DNA of 53,965 nucleotides. Origin: CAVURW01 sp963743595 (GTDB taxonomy: Bacteria > Verrucomicrobiota > Verrucomicrobiia > Methylacidiphilales > UBA1321). The position numbers and the translations under genes are program-made. Below, one piece after another: positions 16,560 through 24,725 of this stretch. Under the pieces are notes generated by a model. The model was not told where the DNA came from. It made no database searches and worked only from the letters and a program-made list of their open reading frames with translations. Position 1 is the stretch's first letter; the number at the start of each line of letters is the position of its first letter. The stretch lies in the NCBI GenBank assembly GCA_963743595.1, contig CAVURW010000050.1:1-53965 (forward strand), given 5' to 3'.

Positions 16560-17183
16560 ATGTATTTGTCACGCACCATATCGTATCCTCATAAAGCCGA
16601 ATCCGACATCGAATTAATGCCCGATTTCAGCGGGTGCCCTATCGGAATCGAGTTGGTACATCGGGTATACTCCCCTGATCTAGGGGATATTTTAATCCGC
16701 CCACTTCGGGTGAATGACGGACCCTTGTTGGTCCAGTTTCAGAGGAGCTTGTCCGAGCAATGTGTCCATCCACTAGACGAGAGCGTTACCGAGCGACTCT
16801 GTTCGAATTCTCCAAATTCGCTGTCAATGGCTTTTGAGAGATTAGATCGCGCCACCCACACGAAAACAATCTTGGCAGTTGGACGAATAACTAAAGGGGA
16901 TTTGCCCTATACTGCGACCCTCGACTCACTCTTTATCGATTCGCTAACACCTTCCGTATTACAATCTTCTGTGTTACAGCGTATCGTCCTAATTCGTTTA
17001 ATCGTATTGGCTCAAGCATTTGGGTTCACGATTTTAATGGGAGAACTTTTATGCAAGGATATTGATACGATACAACTCTGTTTTGATCTGGGCTTTGTTC
17101 AGATAAGCGCAGACTATGATGGCGGAATTGTGAAGCTAAAACGTAAGCTGCAACCAGTGAAAGCGCTCGAATTTTCGAAATAG
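16560..17183 (+). CDS. GNAT-like acyltransferase domain protein
   Basis: A 207-residue protein with the layout of GNAT proteins like those fused to acetate-CoA ligases: DILIRPLRVNDGPLLVQFQR is the usual opening beta-alpha unit, and ILAVGRITKGDLPYTATLDS and the C-terminal FTILMGELLCKDIDTIQLCF DLGF region match the later strands. The acetyl-CoA pyrophosphate loop (Q/R-x-x-G-x-G/A) is not recognisable: VLQSSVLQRIVLIRL occupies its place, so catalysis is doubtful. It could be a regulatory or degenerate acyl-CoA-binding domain. The target is unknown. Confidence 0.62.
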   Translation: MYLSRTISYPHKAESDIELMPDFSGCPIGIELVHRVYSPDLGDILIRPLRVNDGPLLVQFQRSLSEQCVHPLDESVTERLCSNSPNSLSMAFERLDRATHTKTILAVGRITKGDLPYTATLDSLFIDSLTPSVLQSSVLQRIVLIRLIVLAQAFGFTILMGELLCKDIDTIQLCFDLGFVQISADYDGGIVKLKRKLQPVKALEFSK

Positions 17184-17787
17184 CGAGAAGTCCCACCTGC
17201 CGAATATGTCAGACTCGGCATATTACTTCTTGCAGGTGACTAAACCTCCGGGATGGCTTGCAAACTGGTTATCACGATACCTCATCATCGGAACCGACCG
17301 ATATTGAGTTGGCCGACGATCGGAGCCAATGCCTAGTCAGAAACAAACGGAGTTGAGGCGGTCACTGGAATCTTTCTGGCTCAAAAATTGAGAGAACAGA
17401 TCTTGTTGGTGTCTGTCACTAGTTCTCCCTCCTTGCAAAACGCCGCAATAGAAAACCTTTTTCCCGGCGGGCTCCGCTTTAGGGAGGGATTCTATACCAG
17501 TTCTCGATTACGTTCGTAAATCTAGGAGATGGCCTTTGAAGTGAGGCACGCTTTATTCTCGCACTCCTGGGATGTTAAATAATTTTGGTTTGATGCTGCC
17601 TTAAACATTTATGTCATACACCGCTGAAGTCAGTCGCACTACTTCCGCTTCCAAAAAAAAGTAGGCGATGGATTTTCAATTCGCTTTCTTTTAAGTCGTT
17701 AGCTCAGACGTACCTTTTTCTATTGGTTGCAAGTTCCTTGGTACAGCCCACCAAGAGTTCTACGACGTCATGTGCTCGCTGAAGCGA
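17184..17787. other. 600-bp gene-free stretch with a long inverted repeat
   Basis: No ORF with coding character. CACCTGC (17195-17201) pairs with GCAGGTG (17233-17239), with an inner AATATG/CATATT pair, just after the GNAT-like gene; it could act as a terminator-like hairpin, but there is no T-tract. The rest is featureless. Confidence 0.4.
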
Positions 17788-19275
17788 CTAAGGAGCTACG
17801 TTCGTAAAGAATTCCAGCTCAGCGATGTTTCCGTAGGCTCCGTTGGGGGCCAAGTAGCGAACGTATCGATAGGAACCACTTACGGGTATTTGAGTGAATC
17901 CGTCACCAGGAGTCGTTGATAAGGGCGTCGTGAGATTGACAACACCACTACTGAAATCCGCTGTGGTGGAACCTTGAAAGACTCCTCCAACCATCCGCTT
18001 TTCATAACCAATCCGCGGAGCAAAGGCGATCATACTTAGTCCTTGGGATGAGCCTAGATCCAATCCGACCCAATCGGCATTTCCAGGAGAGGGTGCGTCA
18101 AAAAACGTGGTCAGGCTGCCATCGAAGACCTTCTCAATCGTGTTACCATGATTATTCCAAGATCCTGCTGTTCCAATAACGGTACCAATTAACAGGTCAG
18201 GATTGAAATTGAAAACCACGCCGGAATTGGATTCTCCGCCGAGCTGCGTGGTTCCGTAGAGCGTTCCATCCATGCCCTGGATCAAGGACGTAGGCGTGTT
18301 TCCGTATGCAGAACTGGTTGTCGACATAACATTTGAGGCTCCGCTGGGAAGGATCTCGATGACAGTTAAATTCGCAATCCCACCATCCGAAGTAACATAG
18401 AAGTTACCATCACGGCTTTGAACCAAAGAACTGAGCACCCCGCTGTCTGCGTAGGTGGAAATCGTACTTACGACACCAGATGAGGTGACCTTGACGAGCG
18501 AGCTATTTGGAGAAACACCCGCATTAAACACCGTATAGTAAAAGTTACCGTCGCTTCCTTGCGTCAAGGCCGAGGGCACCAGCGGAGTGGATGGCAATGT
18601 CTGTAAAATGGTAGCTTGCCCAGTAGAGGTCATTTTGAATAGAGTTGTGTCGGACAGAATGTAGAAATTGTTGTCCTTCCCCAGAAGCATCGGATACGGA
18701 GCATAAAAAAGGTATTCATTTGCCAGGGCTGAGGTCAGCGGAGCGATGAGCGTAAATACGCCAGAGTCAGAAATCTTAAAAAAGGTTCCCTGACCATACG
18801 TTCCCCCTTTTGCGGTTACGCCATAGAACTGTCCGTCTGAACCCAGAACCAGGGAAGAGTTGGGTACACCTCCGTCCTGACCGCCTGTGAAAGTATAGAG
18901 TGTGGTGAATACGCCGGTGGGGGAAACTTTATAGATCCTTCCAGGCGAAGTATTAAGCGTTTGTTGATCCGCACCATATAAACTACCATCTGAACCTATT
19001 GCAAGGTTAATAGGTAGTGTCTGTTGAGTAAAAGATGTGAGCATGCTTAACACGCCATTCGAGGTGAGTTTAAATACACCGCCAAATGGGGACGATCCAT
19101 TTCGATTTGTAGTCCCATAAAAGGTTCCATCGGAACCCTGAGTTAATGAACCTGGGTTTCCCATTGAGGGGGAGAAACTGGCTACGGGAATGAAGGTGGG
19201 AGAAGCAAAACAGCTAGAGAAAGCTATGCTGTTAATCGCAATAAATATATAAACCAAATAATTAATGTTTTTCAT
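17788..19275 (-). CDS. Secreted GloVer-type tandem-repeat protein with C-terminal discoidin-like domain
   Basis: A 495-residue exported protein. Signal peptide about 1-25 (hydrophobic IFIAINSIAF, cleavage near CFASP). About eight repeats follow with the consensus (L)xQGSDGxFYGTTxxGG...GxxFKxxxxG, for example LTQGSDGTFYGTTNRNGS and LVLGSDGQFYGVTAKGGTYG. This is the GloVer tandem repeat that predicts beta-propeller-like surface proteins in Verrucomicrobiota and some other groups. From about residue 365 a discoidin/F5-8C-like region (VFDGSLTTFFDAPSPGNADW, then YRYVRYLAPNGAYGNIAELE) suggests carbohydrate or surface binding. The partner is unknown. Confidence 0.82.
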   Translation of the reverse strand: MKNINYLVYIFIAINSIAFSSCFASPTFIPVASFSPSMGNPGSLTQGSDGTFYGTTNRNGSSPFGGVFKLTSNGVLSMLTSFTQQTLPINLAIGSDGSLYGADQQTLNTSPGRIYKVSPTGVFTTLYTFTGGQDGGVPNSSLVLGSDGQFYGVTAKGGTYGQGTFFKISDSGVFTLIAPLTSALANEYLFYAPYPMLLGKDNNFYILSDTTLFKMTSTGQATILQTLPSTPLVPSALTQGSDGNFYYTVFNAGVSPNSSLVKVTSSGVVSTISTYADSGVLSSLVQSRDGNFYVTSDGGIANLTVIEILPSGASNVMSTTSSAYGNTPTSLIQGMDGTLYGTTQLGGESNSGVVFNFNPDLLIGTVIGTAGSWNNHGNTIEKVFDGSLTTFFDAPSPGNADWVGLDLGSSQGLSMIAFAPRIGYEKRMVGGVFQGSTTADFSSGVVNLTTPLSTTPGDGFTQIPVSGSYRYVRYLAPNGAYGNIAELEFFTNVAP

Positions 19276-19418
19276 AAATGACTTGAATAATTAGCAATAT
19301 ACTGTATTATGTGCTGAACACGTGATTTAAACCACCTGTAGTCTAGATGGGGTTTCAAAAGTGGCAATATTTATTTTTAAATTAATGCCGTACGTTGAGG
19401 GATCTCGATAAGCTGAGG

Positions 19419-19928
19419 TTATCTTCTCCGTCTTTTACATTGCTGGCAGTGTAGCAGTAGTGGCGGTGCCACGGTCGATGGCGGCGGTTGTAGCACACCT
19501 CGTTTGGATGCTGCTCTAGGCTTTGTTAGCGGTTCCCGCTCTGTGGTTAATCTCAAACACGTCACTTCGAGCAATCGTTTAAGTGAAAGCACAGGAATCT
19601 CATGCCCAGTTCCTTGCATCCCGCTCTCTAACCGGATGTCGCCAAGCGTGAACTCAATCTCTTTGCCTGCCCTTGGCGATGTTGTGCCTTTGTCCTCAAC
19701 TTCTCCCCTGCAAACGTCCCTCCGCCAATTGGTGTGCCCGAGAACATCGGGTTTCACGACAGTGGTCTCGAATGTCATTATGGGCATGGAAGACCAGTTG
19801 GATTGCGATCGGCATGTTTTTGGAGTAATACCTTGAGAACCCAACATGATGTTTCGTGCGATGAAAAGAATGGTCCTAAGTGATAGTGGTGTTTTTATAA
19901 ATAAAGGGATACTATTTTCGATCCTCAA
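19419..19928 (-). CDS. Doubtful ORF downstream of the beta-helix remnant
   Basis: A 169-codon minus-strand frame with a TTG start that overlaps the stop of the beta-helix stump by 4 bp. The middle part (TFETTVVKPDVLGHTNWRRD, then EIEFTLGDIRLESG) is moderately protein-like; the Arg/Pro-rich end is not. A 110-codon plus-strand ORF occupies the same place. No family is recognised, and neither may be real. Confidence 0.25.
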   Translation of the reverse strand: MRIENSIPLFIKTPLSLRTILFIARNIMLGSQGITPKTCRSQSNWSSMPIMTFETTVVKPDVLGHTNWRRDVCRGEVEDKGTTSPRAGKEIEFTLGDIRLESGMQGTGHEIPVLSLKRLLEVTCLRLTTEREPLTKPRAASKRGVLQPPPSTVAPPLLLHCQQCKRRRR

Positions 19929-20374
19929 TCGAATAACCCTTTCCTCCAGCCTACCTTATCCAGAGGGATTTGCTGAAACGAAGGGAGATCCTTGAGGAGT
20001 TGTGAATCGGGCTTAAGCTTGAAATTCAGGTGGGCCATATCCTCGAATCCAGGATCAGAAGGATAATCTTTATTGGTGTCTTCAATTGGCGGATGGGTAA
20101 TCACTCTTTCTTTTTTATCCTTAATGACTTGGTACGACCATGGTGTCTTGCAGCTAACCGCAACATTGTTTACAATTGTAGAAGGTATATCCTCTGGAAC
20201 ATGTAACGTATATCCAATTTGGCATTTAATCGCGATATTGTCATGAATATCCAAGGGCTGTGCATCTTCGGGAAATTTTGCATCGGTTTGAGTACCATTT
20301 TTATAGAGGTATGCGGCTCCCTTGGAACCGTGACTATCCCTAATTCTGACCGAAGGTGAATTTACCAAGCTCAT
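19925..20374 (-). pseudogene. 3' stump of a secreted right-handed beta-helix protein
   Basis: From about residue 10 the sequence resembles the C-terminal end of right-handed parallel beta-helix polysaccharide-active proteins: IHDNIAIKCQIGYTLHVPED, IPSTIVNNVAVSC, then DPGFEDMAHLNFKLKPDSQL and FQQIPLDKVGW, the usual ending of such proteins. The first nine residues (MSLVNSPSV) are encoded by the 54-bp flipped segment that borders the inverted duplication, so the natural 5' part (probably several hundred codons) was removed at 20345/20346. No signal peptide remains; it should be inactive. Confidence 0.65.
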
Positions 20375-20399
20375 CTCTGTGCAGCGCAGTCAGCATAAT
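20346..20399 (+). repeat. 54-bp flipped segment at the edge of duplication copy 1
   Basis: These 54 bp match 48662-48715 in the same plus-strand orientation with a single mismatch (T versus C in CTCATCTCTG/CTCACCTCTG). The adjoining 2,257 bp match the other locus in inverted orientation. At the other locus this segment belongs to the DUF4304-like gene, 20 bp beyond the end of the duplicated block. It is therefore a piece of that gene reinserted backwards at the junction. Confidence 0.9.
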
Positions 20400-20759
20400 A
20401 ATGCGTTGGAATGTAAGTTTTGCATTAATTTGGGTGTGGATTGGAAGCCTCTTGAAGAATACCGATTCTCCTGGCGTAGCCGTCCCGCGACTCCGTCAAT
20501 CGATCCGTGTGGCTGTTTCTTTCAACGCCGCCTGACTAAAGACTCGGGCCGTTCCGATCATTGTTGGAACTTTCGTTCCGAGACGGATTCCGATTTTGTC
20601 GGCAAAGATGTGGTCGAAACCTTGAGCCAGTTCGGGCTTCCCTGGTTGGCGGCCTGTTGCGATGTCGAGTGCCAGATGGATGTATTTGGACCGGGCTACG
20701 AATTTAAAAGGGATGAGTTGATAAAATTTCTCGATTCCAGGAAACAAAAGAATTCGTAA
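20399..20759 (+). pseudogene. 3' fragment of the DUF4304-like gene (copy 1)
   Basis: Encodes the last 118 residues of the protein intact at 48281-48973: from NALECKFCINLGVDWKPLEE through LIKFLDSRKQKNS. The upstream half is missing, replaced by the flipped 54-bp segment. No native start remains; the open frame begins in the junction. Presumably not expressed as a functional protein. Confidence 0.85.
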
Positions 20760-20820
20760 AACCCTATCCGTGTAACCGGCACTCAGGTCCAAGTTCCTTC
20801 AAATACAAAATCGGGCGCAC

Positions 20821-21693
20821 TTATTCAGACGAAGTAGGCAACGCAGAGAGGGCGCGTGGCTCGAAAAATTCATTGACCAGCTTAGCCGCTGGGGGAGGTG
20901 TGAATTGGAACAATGACGGGGCCACGTATTTATTCAGTATCCAATTCGAGTAAATCGTAGTTTTCGACATAGTCATGTTTTTCATCATGTCTTGGATTGC
21001 AGCGGGTATGGGAGGAGCTTCTATTCCCGCATTTTCCGGAATATCAGGCATAGTCATACCCGAAATCGTTGACATTTCTTTCAGAATAACGGGTGCAGGG
21101 CCATCAGCGATCCAGTAATATAAGGTATGGAAGGAAGAGACTATTTGCAGGTGCGTCACTGATACGCCTCCCACTTCCTCACTGCCTAGGCAGCTACTTT
21201 CCAGGATGCCTAGATCTAATTTAGCCAGCGGATCCTCTTGTAGAAAACCGAAACTAACTGTAGGGAATATCCCACTGACGGTCATCATATTGATTGGTTC
21301 GACAACCTCCTCGATCGTCTTTGGCGCGTTTTTTGACGTGTATTTTTCTAAGATTGGCACATAGACAACCTGAGTTTTTCCATCAGATACAAGGCTACCA
21401 CACGGCAAGCCTGTCGTCTGCACCATAGAAAACGAAGAAGGTCTCTCCATGGCCACGTGGAAACTTCCATTCATAGCATTCGCCAATCCGATGGTGTCAA
21501 TGTGTGTGCTCACCGCGAGATCAACTTCAAAAGCCTTTAATCCTTTGTAAAAATCTAATACCTTTTGAATTAGCTCTCGCACGTTAGGGTCCAGAGGGCG
21601 GAAAGTAGTGGGTAGGTTCATATGGGTTAGGGGAGTATTATCCGCTTTGAGTGAACTATAACAAAAGGTACTCTCGTAATGCTTGAGCCGCAA
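20821..21693 (-). CDS. DUF2092-like protein (copy 1)
   Basis: A 290-residue protein resembling DUF2092, predicted periplasmic LolA/LppX-type half-barrel proteins: ELIQKVLDFYKGLKAFEVDL, FHVAMERPSSFSM, SLVSDGKTQVVYVPILEKYT, VGGVSVTHLQIVSSFHTLYY WIADG and the C-terminal LFQFTPPPAAKLV. This fold usually binds lipid or acts as an envelope chaperone; the role is unproven. No signal peptide is visible from ATG 21693, nor from the alternative ATG at 21621 (MNLPTTFRPL), which would widen the divergent promoter region. It is identical to the copy at 47347-48219 and divergent from the 246-residue gene. Confidence 0.75.
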   Translation of the reverse strand: MRLKHYESTFCYSSLKADNTPLTHMNLPTTFRPLDPNVRELIQKVLDFYKGLKAFEVDLAVSTHIDTIGLANAMNGSFHVAMERPSSFSMVQTTGLPCGSLVSDGKTQVVYVPILEKYTSKNAPKTIEEVVEPINMMTVSGIFPTVSFGFLQEDPLAKLDLGILESSCLGSEEVGGVSVTHLQIVSSFHTLYYWIADGPAPVILKEMSTISGMTMPDIPENAGIEAPPIPAAIQDMMKNMTMSKTTIYSNWILNKYVAPSLFQFTPPPAAKLVNEFFEPRALSALPTSSE

Positions 21694-21702
21694 ACCGAAT
21701 AA

Positions 21703-22443
21703 ATGCCCGTTCAGAGTCGAGTCGCGGAGACTTTATCAGGGCCCCAGCAATTCTCCTGTATGACTCCAAAACGAAAAGGCTATCGGGCAAAACTCGAAGC
21801 GACCATTTCCCAGGCGATCGATTTATTGCAGCAGGCGAGACGAAATGGAGAGATCCAAGATGGGGACCGGACTCATCCCTTGTTTCAGCGCTTGGAGCAA
21901 CTCTGCGAAAGAAAGGTAAAGGCAAGAGGGCGGGCCATTCGAAGGCTGAAGAGCTTGGACAAGCTCGCGGAGCACTGGAAATCATATAGGCAAATGAGCT
22001 GTAGCGGAAAGCTGCACGGCGAGGAATTTGAAAAGTATCGAGAGCTTAGTCTTCATTTCCTCGACCATCCTCACCCTGAAGTCACTCGATTGGAGAAACT
22101 GTATGGTGATCGCTTAAAAGCTATTCTCCAGCGGGTAGAAGCTGCCGTCAAACCGCCTGTTAAAGTCTGCTACAGCGCTTACAAGATGGATGATACCTGC
22201 TGCCCGGTGGATAATCTTGATGAAGTTGCCGTTTCTGGGAGAGCTGTTTTCAACTACGATCTTCAGGATGTTCGACCTTATCGCAGCCCGATCGTGGAGA
22301 ATCCCACCTGGATGCAGGTCGCCCAATTTGCCAATGAAATGATACTGAGTTGTGAGCTTGAGGAGCACATTTTTTTAGATGGTATCGAGGTAGAGAGGGA
22401 AGCTAATTTCATCAAGGAAGTGCATTTCGGAATGGGTTCTTAA
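21703..22443 (+). CDS. Hypothetical protein, 246 residues (copy 1)
   Basis: An uncharacterised soluble protein. The likely start is ATG 21760 (MTPKRKGYRAKLEATISQAI), since the 19 upstream codons overlap the space where two divergent promoters should lie. The N-terminal half is basic and helical (QLCERKVKARGRAIRRLKSL), the middle is His/Leu-rich and the C-terminal half has a pair of Cys in DDTCCPVDNLDEVAVSGRAV and ends with acidic helices. No family is recognised. Identical to the copy at 46597-47337. It could be the partner of the divergent DUF2092-like gene, with which it is always duplicated. Confidence 0.65.
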   Translation: MPVQSRVAETLSGPQQFSCMTPKRKGYRAKLEATISQAIDLLQQARRNGEIQDGDRTHPLFQRLEQLCERKVKARGRAIRRLKSLDKLAEHWKSYRQMSCSGKLHGEEFEKYRELSLHFLDHPHPEVTRLEKLYGDRLKAILQRVEAAVKPPVKVCYSAYKMDDTCCPVDNLDEVAVSGRAVFNYDLQDVRPYRSPIVENPTWMQVAQFANEMILSCELEEHIFLDGIEVEREANFIKEVHFGMGS

Positions 22444-22509
22444 GTAGTCGATTTAAAATACTGAACTGGAACCTCAGGGTGAAAACAAGGTAGCGTACTA
22501 AAACAGAAA

Positions 22510-22608
22510 ATGAATCTTGAAGAAAAATGGGATGCTATTTTGGAAGCAGCCGACGGATCGGCCTGCCTGCAATTTTTATTAGGGAGCACCAATGAGCCCC
22601 ATAGTTGA
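22510..22608 (+). CDS. Small ORF, 32 residues (copy 1)
   Basis: ATG 22510 encodes an acidic peptide, MNLEEKWDAILEAADGSACL plus QFLLGSTNEPHS. A second frame overlapping its end reads MSPIVELLVTATAEGYCNLI and runs to the duplication border, so the pair may be one gene broken by a frameshift and cut at the border. An identical copy lies at 46432-46530. Confidence 0.35.
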   Translation: MNLEEKWDAILEAADGSACLQFLLGSTNEPHS

Positions 22609-22646
22609 ACTGCTGGTGACGGCCACTGCGGAAGGATACTGCAACC

Positions 22647-22931
22647 TCATTGGAGCCGGGTCGATAACGCGGGCTTTATGTCAAACCATGCCTTCGCCGC
22701 TTCTGGCGTAACCAATTCTCGATAATGACTGAATATCACTTGCGGGGAATTACCCGCCTCCAATGCCACTCTGGCCGTATCGTGTATCAAGGCCAACCGA
22801 TAGGAAATGAAGGAATGCCGTAAACTATTCTTTGCCCAAGCCATCCCTCGTCCCGCTCGGTCTGCAGCCTGTTGCGGATCGGAGTAAGCACAGATTGGGC
22901 CTGACTCTCTGCTCAACGGTCCTATCCACAA
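22647..22931 (-). pseudogene. Tyrosine recombinase C-terminal remnant at the duplication border
   Basis: The 94-residue frame contains WAKNSLRHSFISYRLALIHD, then TARVALEAGNSPQVIFSHYR and ELVTPEAAKAWFDI: the Arg-His box and the nucleophile Tyr of integrases, with Gly-Asn where Gly-His is usual. N-terminal domains are missing. Its last codons and stop (22647-22655) are supplied by the duplicated block, so the block ends inside or immediately after this gene. Confidence 0.7.
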
Positions 22932-22949
22932 CTTCTCCGTCCCCCAGGT

Positions 22950-23115
22950 TATGGACCTTGGGGGGGAATGTCGTCCTCAGATTTGTTCGGCAAAACCGGC
23001 TGAAAATCTACGAGCGTGATGACTGTACATATTGCGGAAAGCAATTAACCCGTTTCACAGCCACGCTTGATCACATAACTCCTGTAAGCGAGACCGCTCG
23101 GCGATTTTCTTGCGG
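22950..23115 (+). pseudogene. HNH endonuclease remnant
   Basis: In a plus-strand frame, FVRQNRLKIYERDDCTYCGK followed by QLTRFTATLDHITPVSE resembles the core of small HNH nucleases: RLxIYERDxCxYCG, then the catalytic DH and a following Pro. The second zinc-binding CxxC and the final Asn-His are not seen; the frame continues into sequence complementary to the neighbouring integrase. Probably a fragment. Confidence 0.5.
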
Positions 23116-23243
23116 CCAACGAAGCCACGATCGGAGTAGCGGGTCCGAGATTGACCGTTTCTCCCAGCCATCGGGGGCAGTGAGCTATGTCGGGGAGAGG
23201 AGATTCCCTCGGAAGGATGCCGAAACCGAGGGATTTTTGCAGA

Positions 23244-24311
23244 TTATGACGCTTTGGCGCTCGTATCCGTCTGGCCATCAAACCTCACGATATTCTTGGC
23301 CTTTTCCGTCTCGTAGAATTCCAGAGGCAGAACGGTAGGGTTTGCTCCCGCACCGTAAGCCGCATGAATCGCCCGGGATTTATGGCCCAGATGGTTCATG
23401 GCGTCGCGTTCGGGCATGCCTGCTGTCCTGGCACGTTGGGCCCAAGCGTAGCGGTAAGAATGCAACGTGCGCTTGGTAATTTTAAGGGTTTTGCAACGAC
23501 GGGCGAATTCGCTGGACCGATGCCAGGATTTCTCCTGCTTGAGTTTGGGGAAGAAGTCGCCGGTTCTCGGGAGTTGATCCAAGATTCGCTGGATACGTGG
23601 ACCTATCTTGAGGGAAGAAGCTCCGCCGCTCTTTCCTTCCAACTTTTGCCGTTCAAATTCAATGACGCCGTTGACTTTATCGACCCGCTTCCAGGTCAGG
23701 TTGGCGATGTCCGATTGCGAGCCACCCGTTTCCCAAAGGAGCGCGTAGTAAAGTCGCCGTTCCAAATTCGTTTCCTTGGCGATGATCCGTTCGTGTTCTT
23801 CTTCGGTGATGGCGAGGAATTTCTTGGTCCGAATGGCAGGCCAGGCCGCTTCCGCCATCACCGGACCCAGAAGCCAACCCAAATGCAGCGCATAGTTGTG
23901 GAGTCGCTTCAGGTAATGATGAGTCGAATTACCCGCCTTCTTATGTTCCAGGACGGCAAAGAGATGTTCGGCGGATGTCTCGATCAACTTGATCTTTTCC
24001 AGCATCAGAAAAGGACGGCTCCGAAACGCTCTCTCCTTGCGATCCCTGGTGCTCTGGACACCGGAATCGACGTAACGATCCATCACATCCCGCCACGTCC
24101 TTAAAACGAACTCCGGCGCGGTGGCCGAGAGGTAAACCTTGGCCATTCCCTTGTTAAGAAGTGGTTGCTCAGCAGATTGATTCTTGGCCGCAAGCATCCG
24201 TTCCGCCACATCCTTACTTGTGGTTTTAAAACTTTCCCGTTGTCCTGTTTGTTTGTCCTGGCTGTAGTAGATCCCATAGGCCCGACGCACCAGACGATAT
24301 CGATTGTTCAC
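23244..24311 (-). CDS. Tyrosine-type site-specific recombinase
   Basis: I place the start at GTG 24311, preceded by AGGAGA at good spacing, giving 355 residues beginning VNNRYRLVRRAYGIYYSQDK. The 415-residue frame from 24491 adds an N-tail without domain character. The core-binding domain spans about 65-160 and the catalytic domain about 165-330. Box II HSYR is His284/Arg287, then NHLGHKS with His310 and nucleophile Tyr319 in IHAAYG. In box I the usual Arg is replaced: LLWETGGSQSDIANLTW. Related integrases share this Gln-Ser variant, as far as I recall. It probably catalyses integration or excision of a genomic element; no flanking att sites were found. Confidence 0.85.
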   Translation of the reverse strand: MNNRYRLVRRAYGIYYSQDKQTGQRESFKTTSKDVAERMLAAKNQSAEQPLLNKGMAKVYLSATAPEFVLRTWRDVMDRYVDSGVQSTRDRKERAFRSRPFLMLEKIKLIETSAEHLFAVLEHKKAGNSTHHYLKRLHNYALHLGWLLGPVMAEAAWPAIRTKKFLAITEEEHERIIAKETNLERRLYYALLWETGGSQSDIANLTWKRVDKVNGVIEFERQKLEGKSGGASSLKIGPRIQRILDQLPRTGDFFPKLKQEKSWHRSSEFARRCKTLKITKRTLHSYRYAWAQRARTAGMPERDAMNHLGHKSRAIHAAYGAGANPTVLPLEFYETEKAKNIVRFDGQTDTSAKAS

Positions 24312-24725
24312 TTGGCTTTCTCCTGTATCGGATAAGCCTAAATCGTTGTGAACCCACAGCGTTAACGAGTAGTGGCAGAGTAGGAGCCTCCTAGTTATGG
24401 AGTAGTGAGCACCTACTAAACCTGAACCCTGTTTTGTACCCTGTTGGCCCTTTTTTGAGCCCAGCTCAGAGAGTATTCCCTTGGTATTCAATCACTTACA
24501 ACCAGGGCTCCGAAGGTAGGGCTCGGACTGATTCCGTGTTTGTCTACCTAGGAAAATAAAACGTAAGTGCCTCGAGATCAAGGCAATTCGCATCTACAGC
24601 ATGTCTATTCCTCGCCTCTTAACGACAGCATTTCTCTGGCAATTTCTCTGGCAGTTCAAATATGGTCGATAGAGCATTTTAAAATATAGTGCACATTCTC
24701 TTGAAGGATGGTAAGGTGGAGTTCC
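24312..24725. other. Intergenic between integrase and IS630 remnant
   Basis: Upstream region of the integrase, including an N-terminal frame extension I do not accept as coding. Terminal inverted repeats for the IS630 element are not obvious on its left side. Confidence 0.35.

Larger units (their letters stand above)
20399..22655 (+). repeat. 2,257-bp inverted duplication, copy 1
   Basis: Every position p here corresponds to 69040-p in copy 2 (46385-48641) on the opposite strand. ORF ends, lengths and encoded proteins coincide exactly, and all compared stretches are identical. It carries a 3' fragment of a DUF4304-like gene, a DUF2092-like gene, a 246-residue unknown gene and a 32-codon ORF. 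There is no transposase inside, no terminal inverted repeats and no evident target-site duplication, so it is not a standard IS. The right end lies in the last codons of an integrase remnant. It is probably the derived copy because its DUF4304-like gene is truncated. Confidence 0.95.

Noticed and set aside
20399..22655. The duplicated block as a classical insertion sequence
   Set aside because: No transposase, no terminal inverted repeats and no target-site duplication are visible.
23364..24104. Plus-strand 246-codon ORF inside the integrase
   Set aside because: Antisense to a well-supported recombinase domain.
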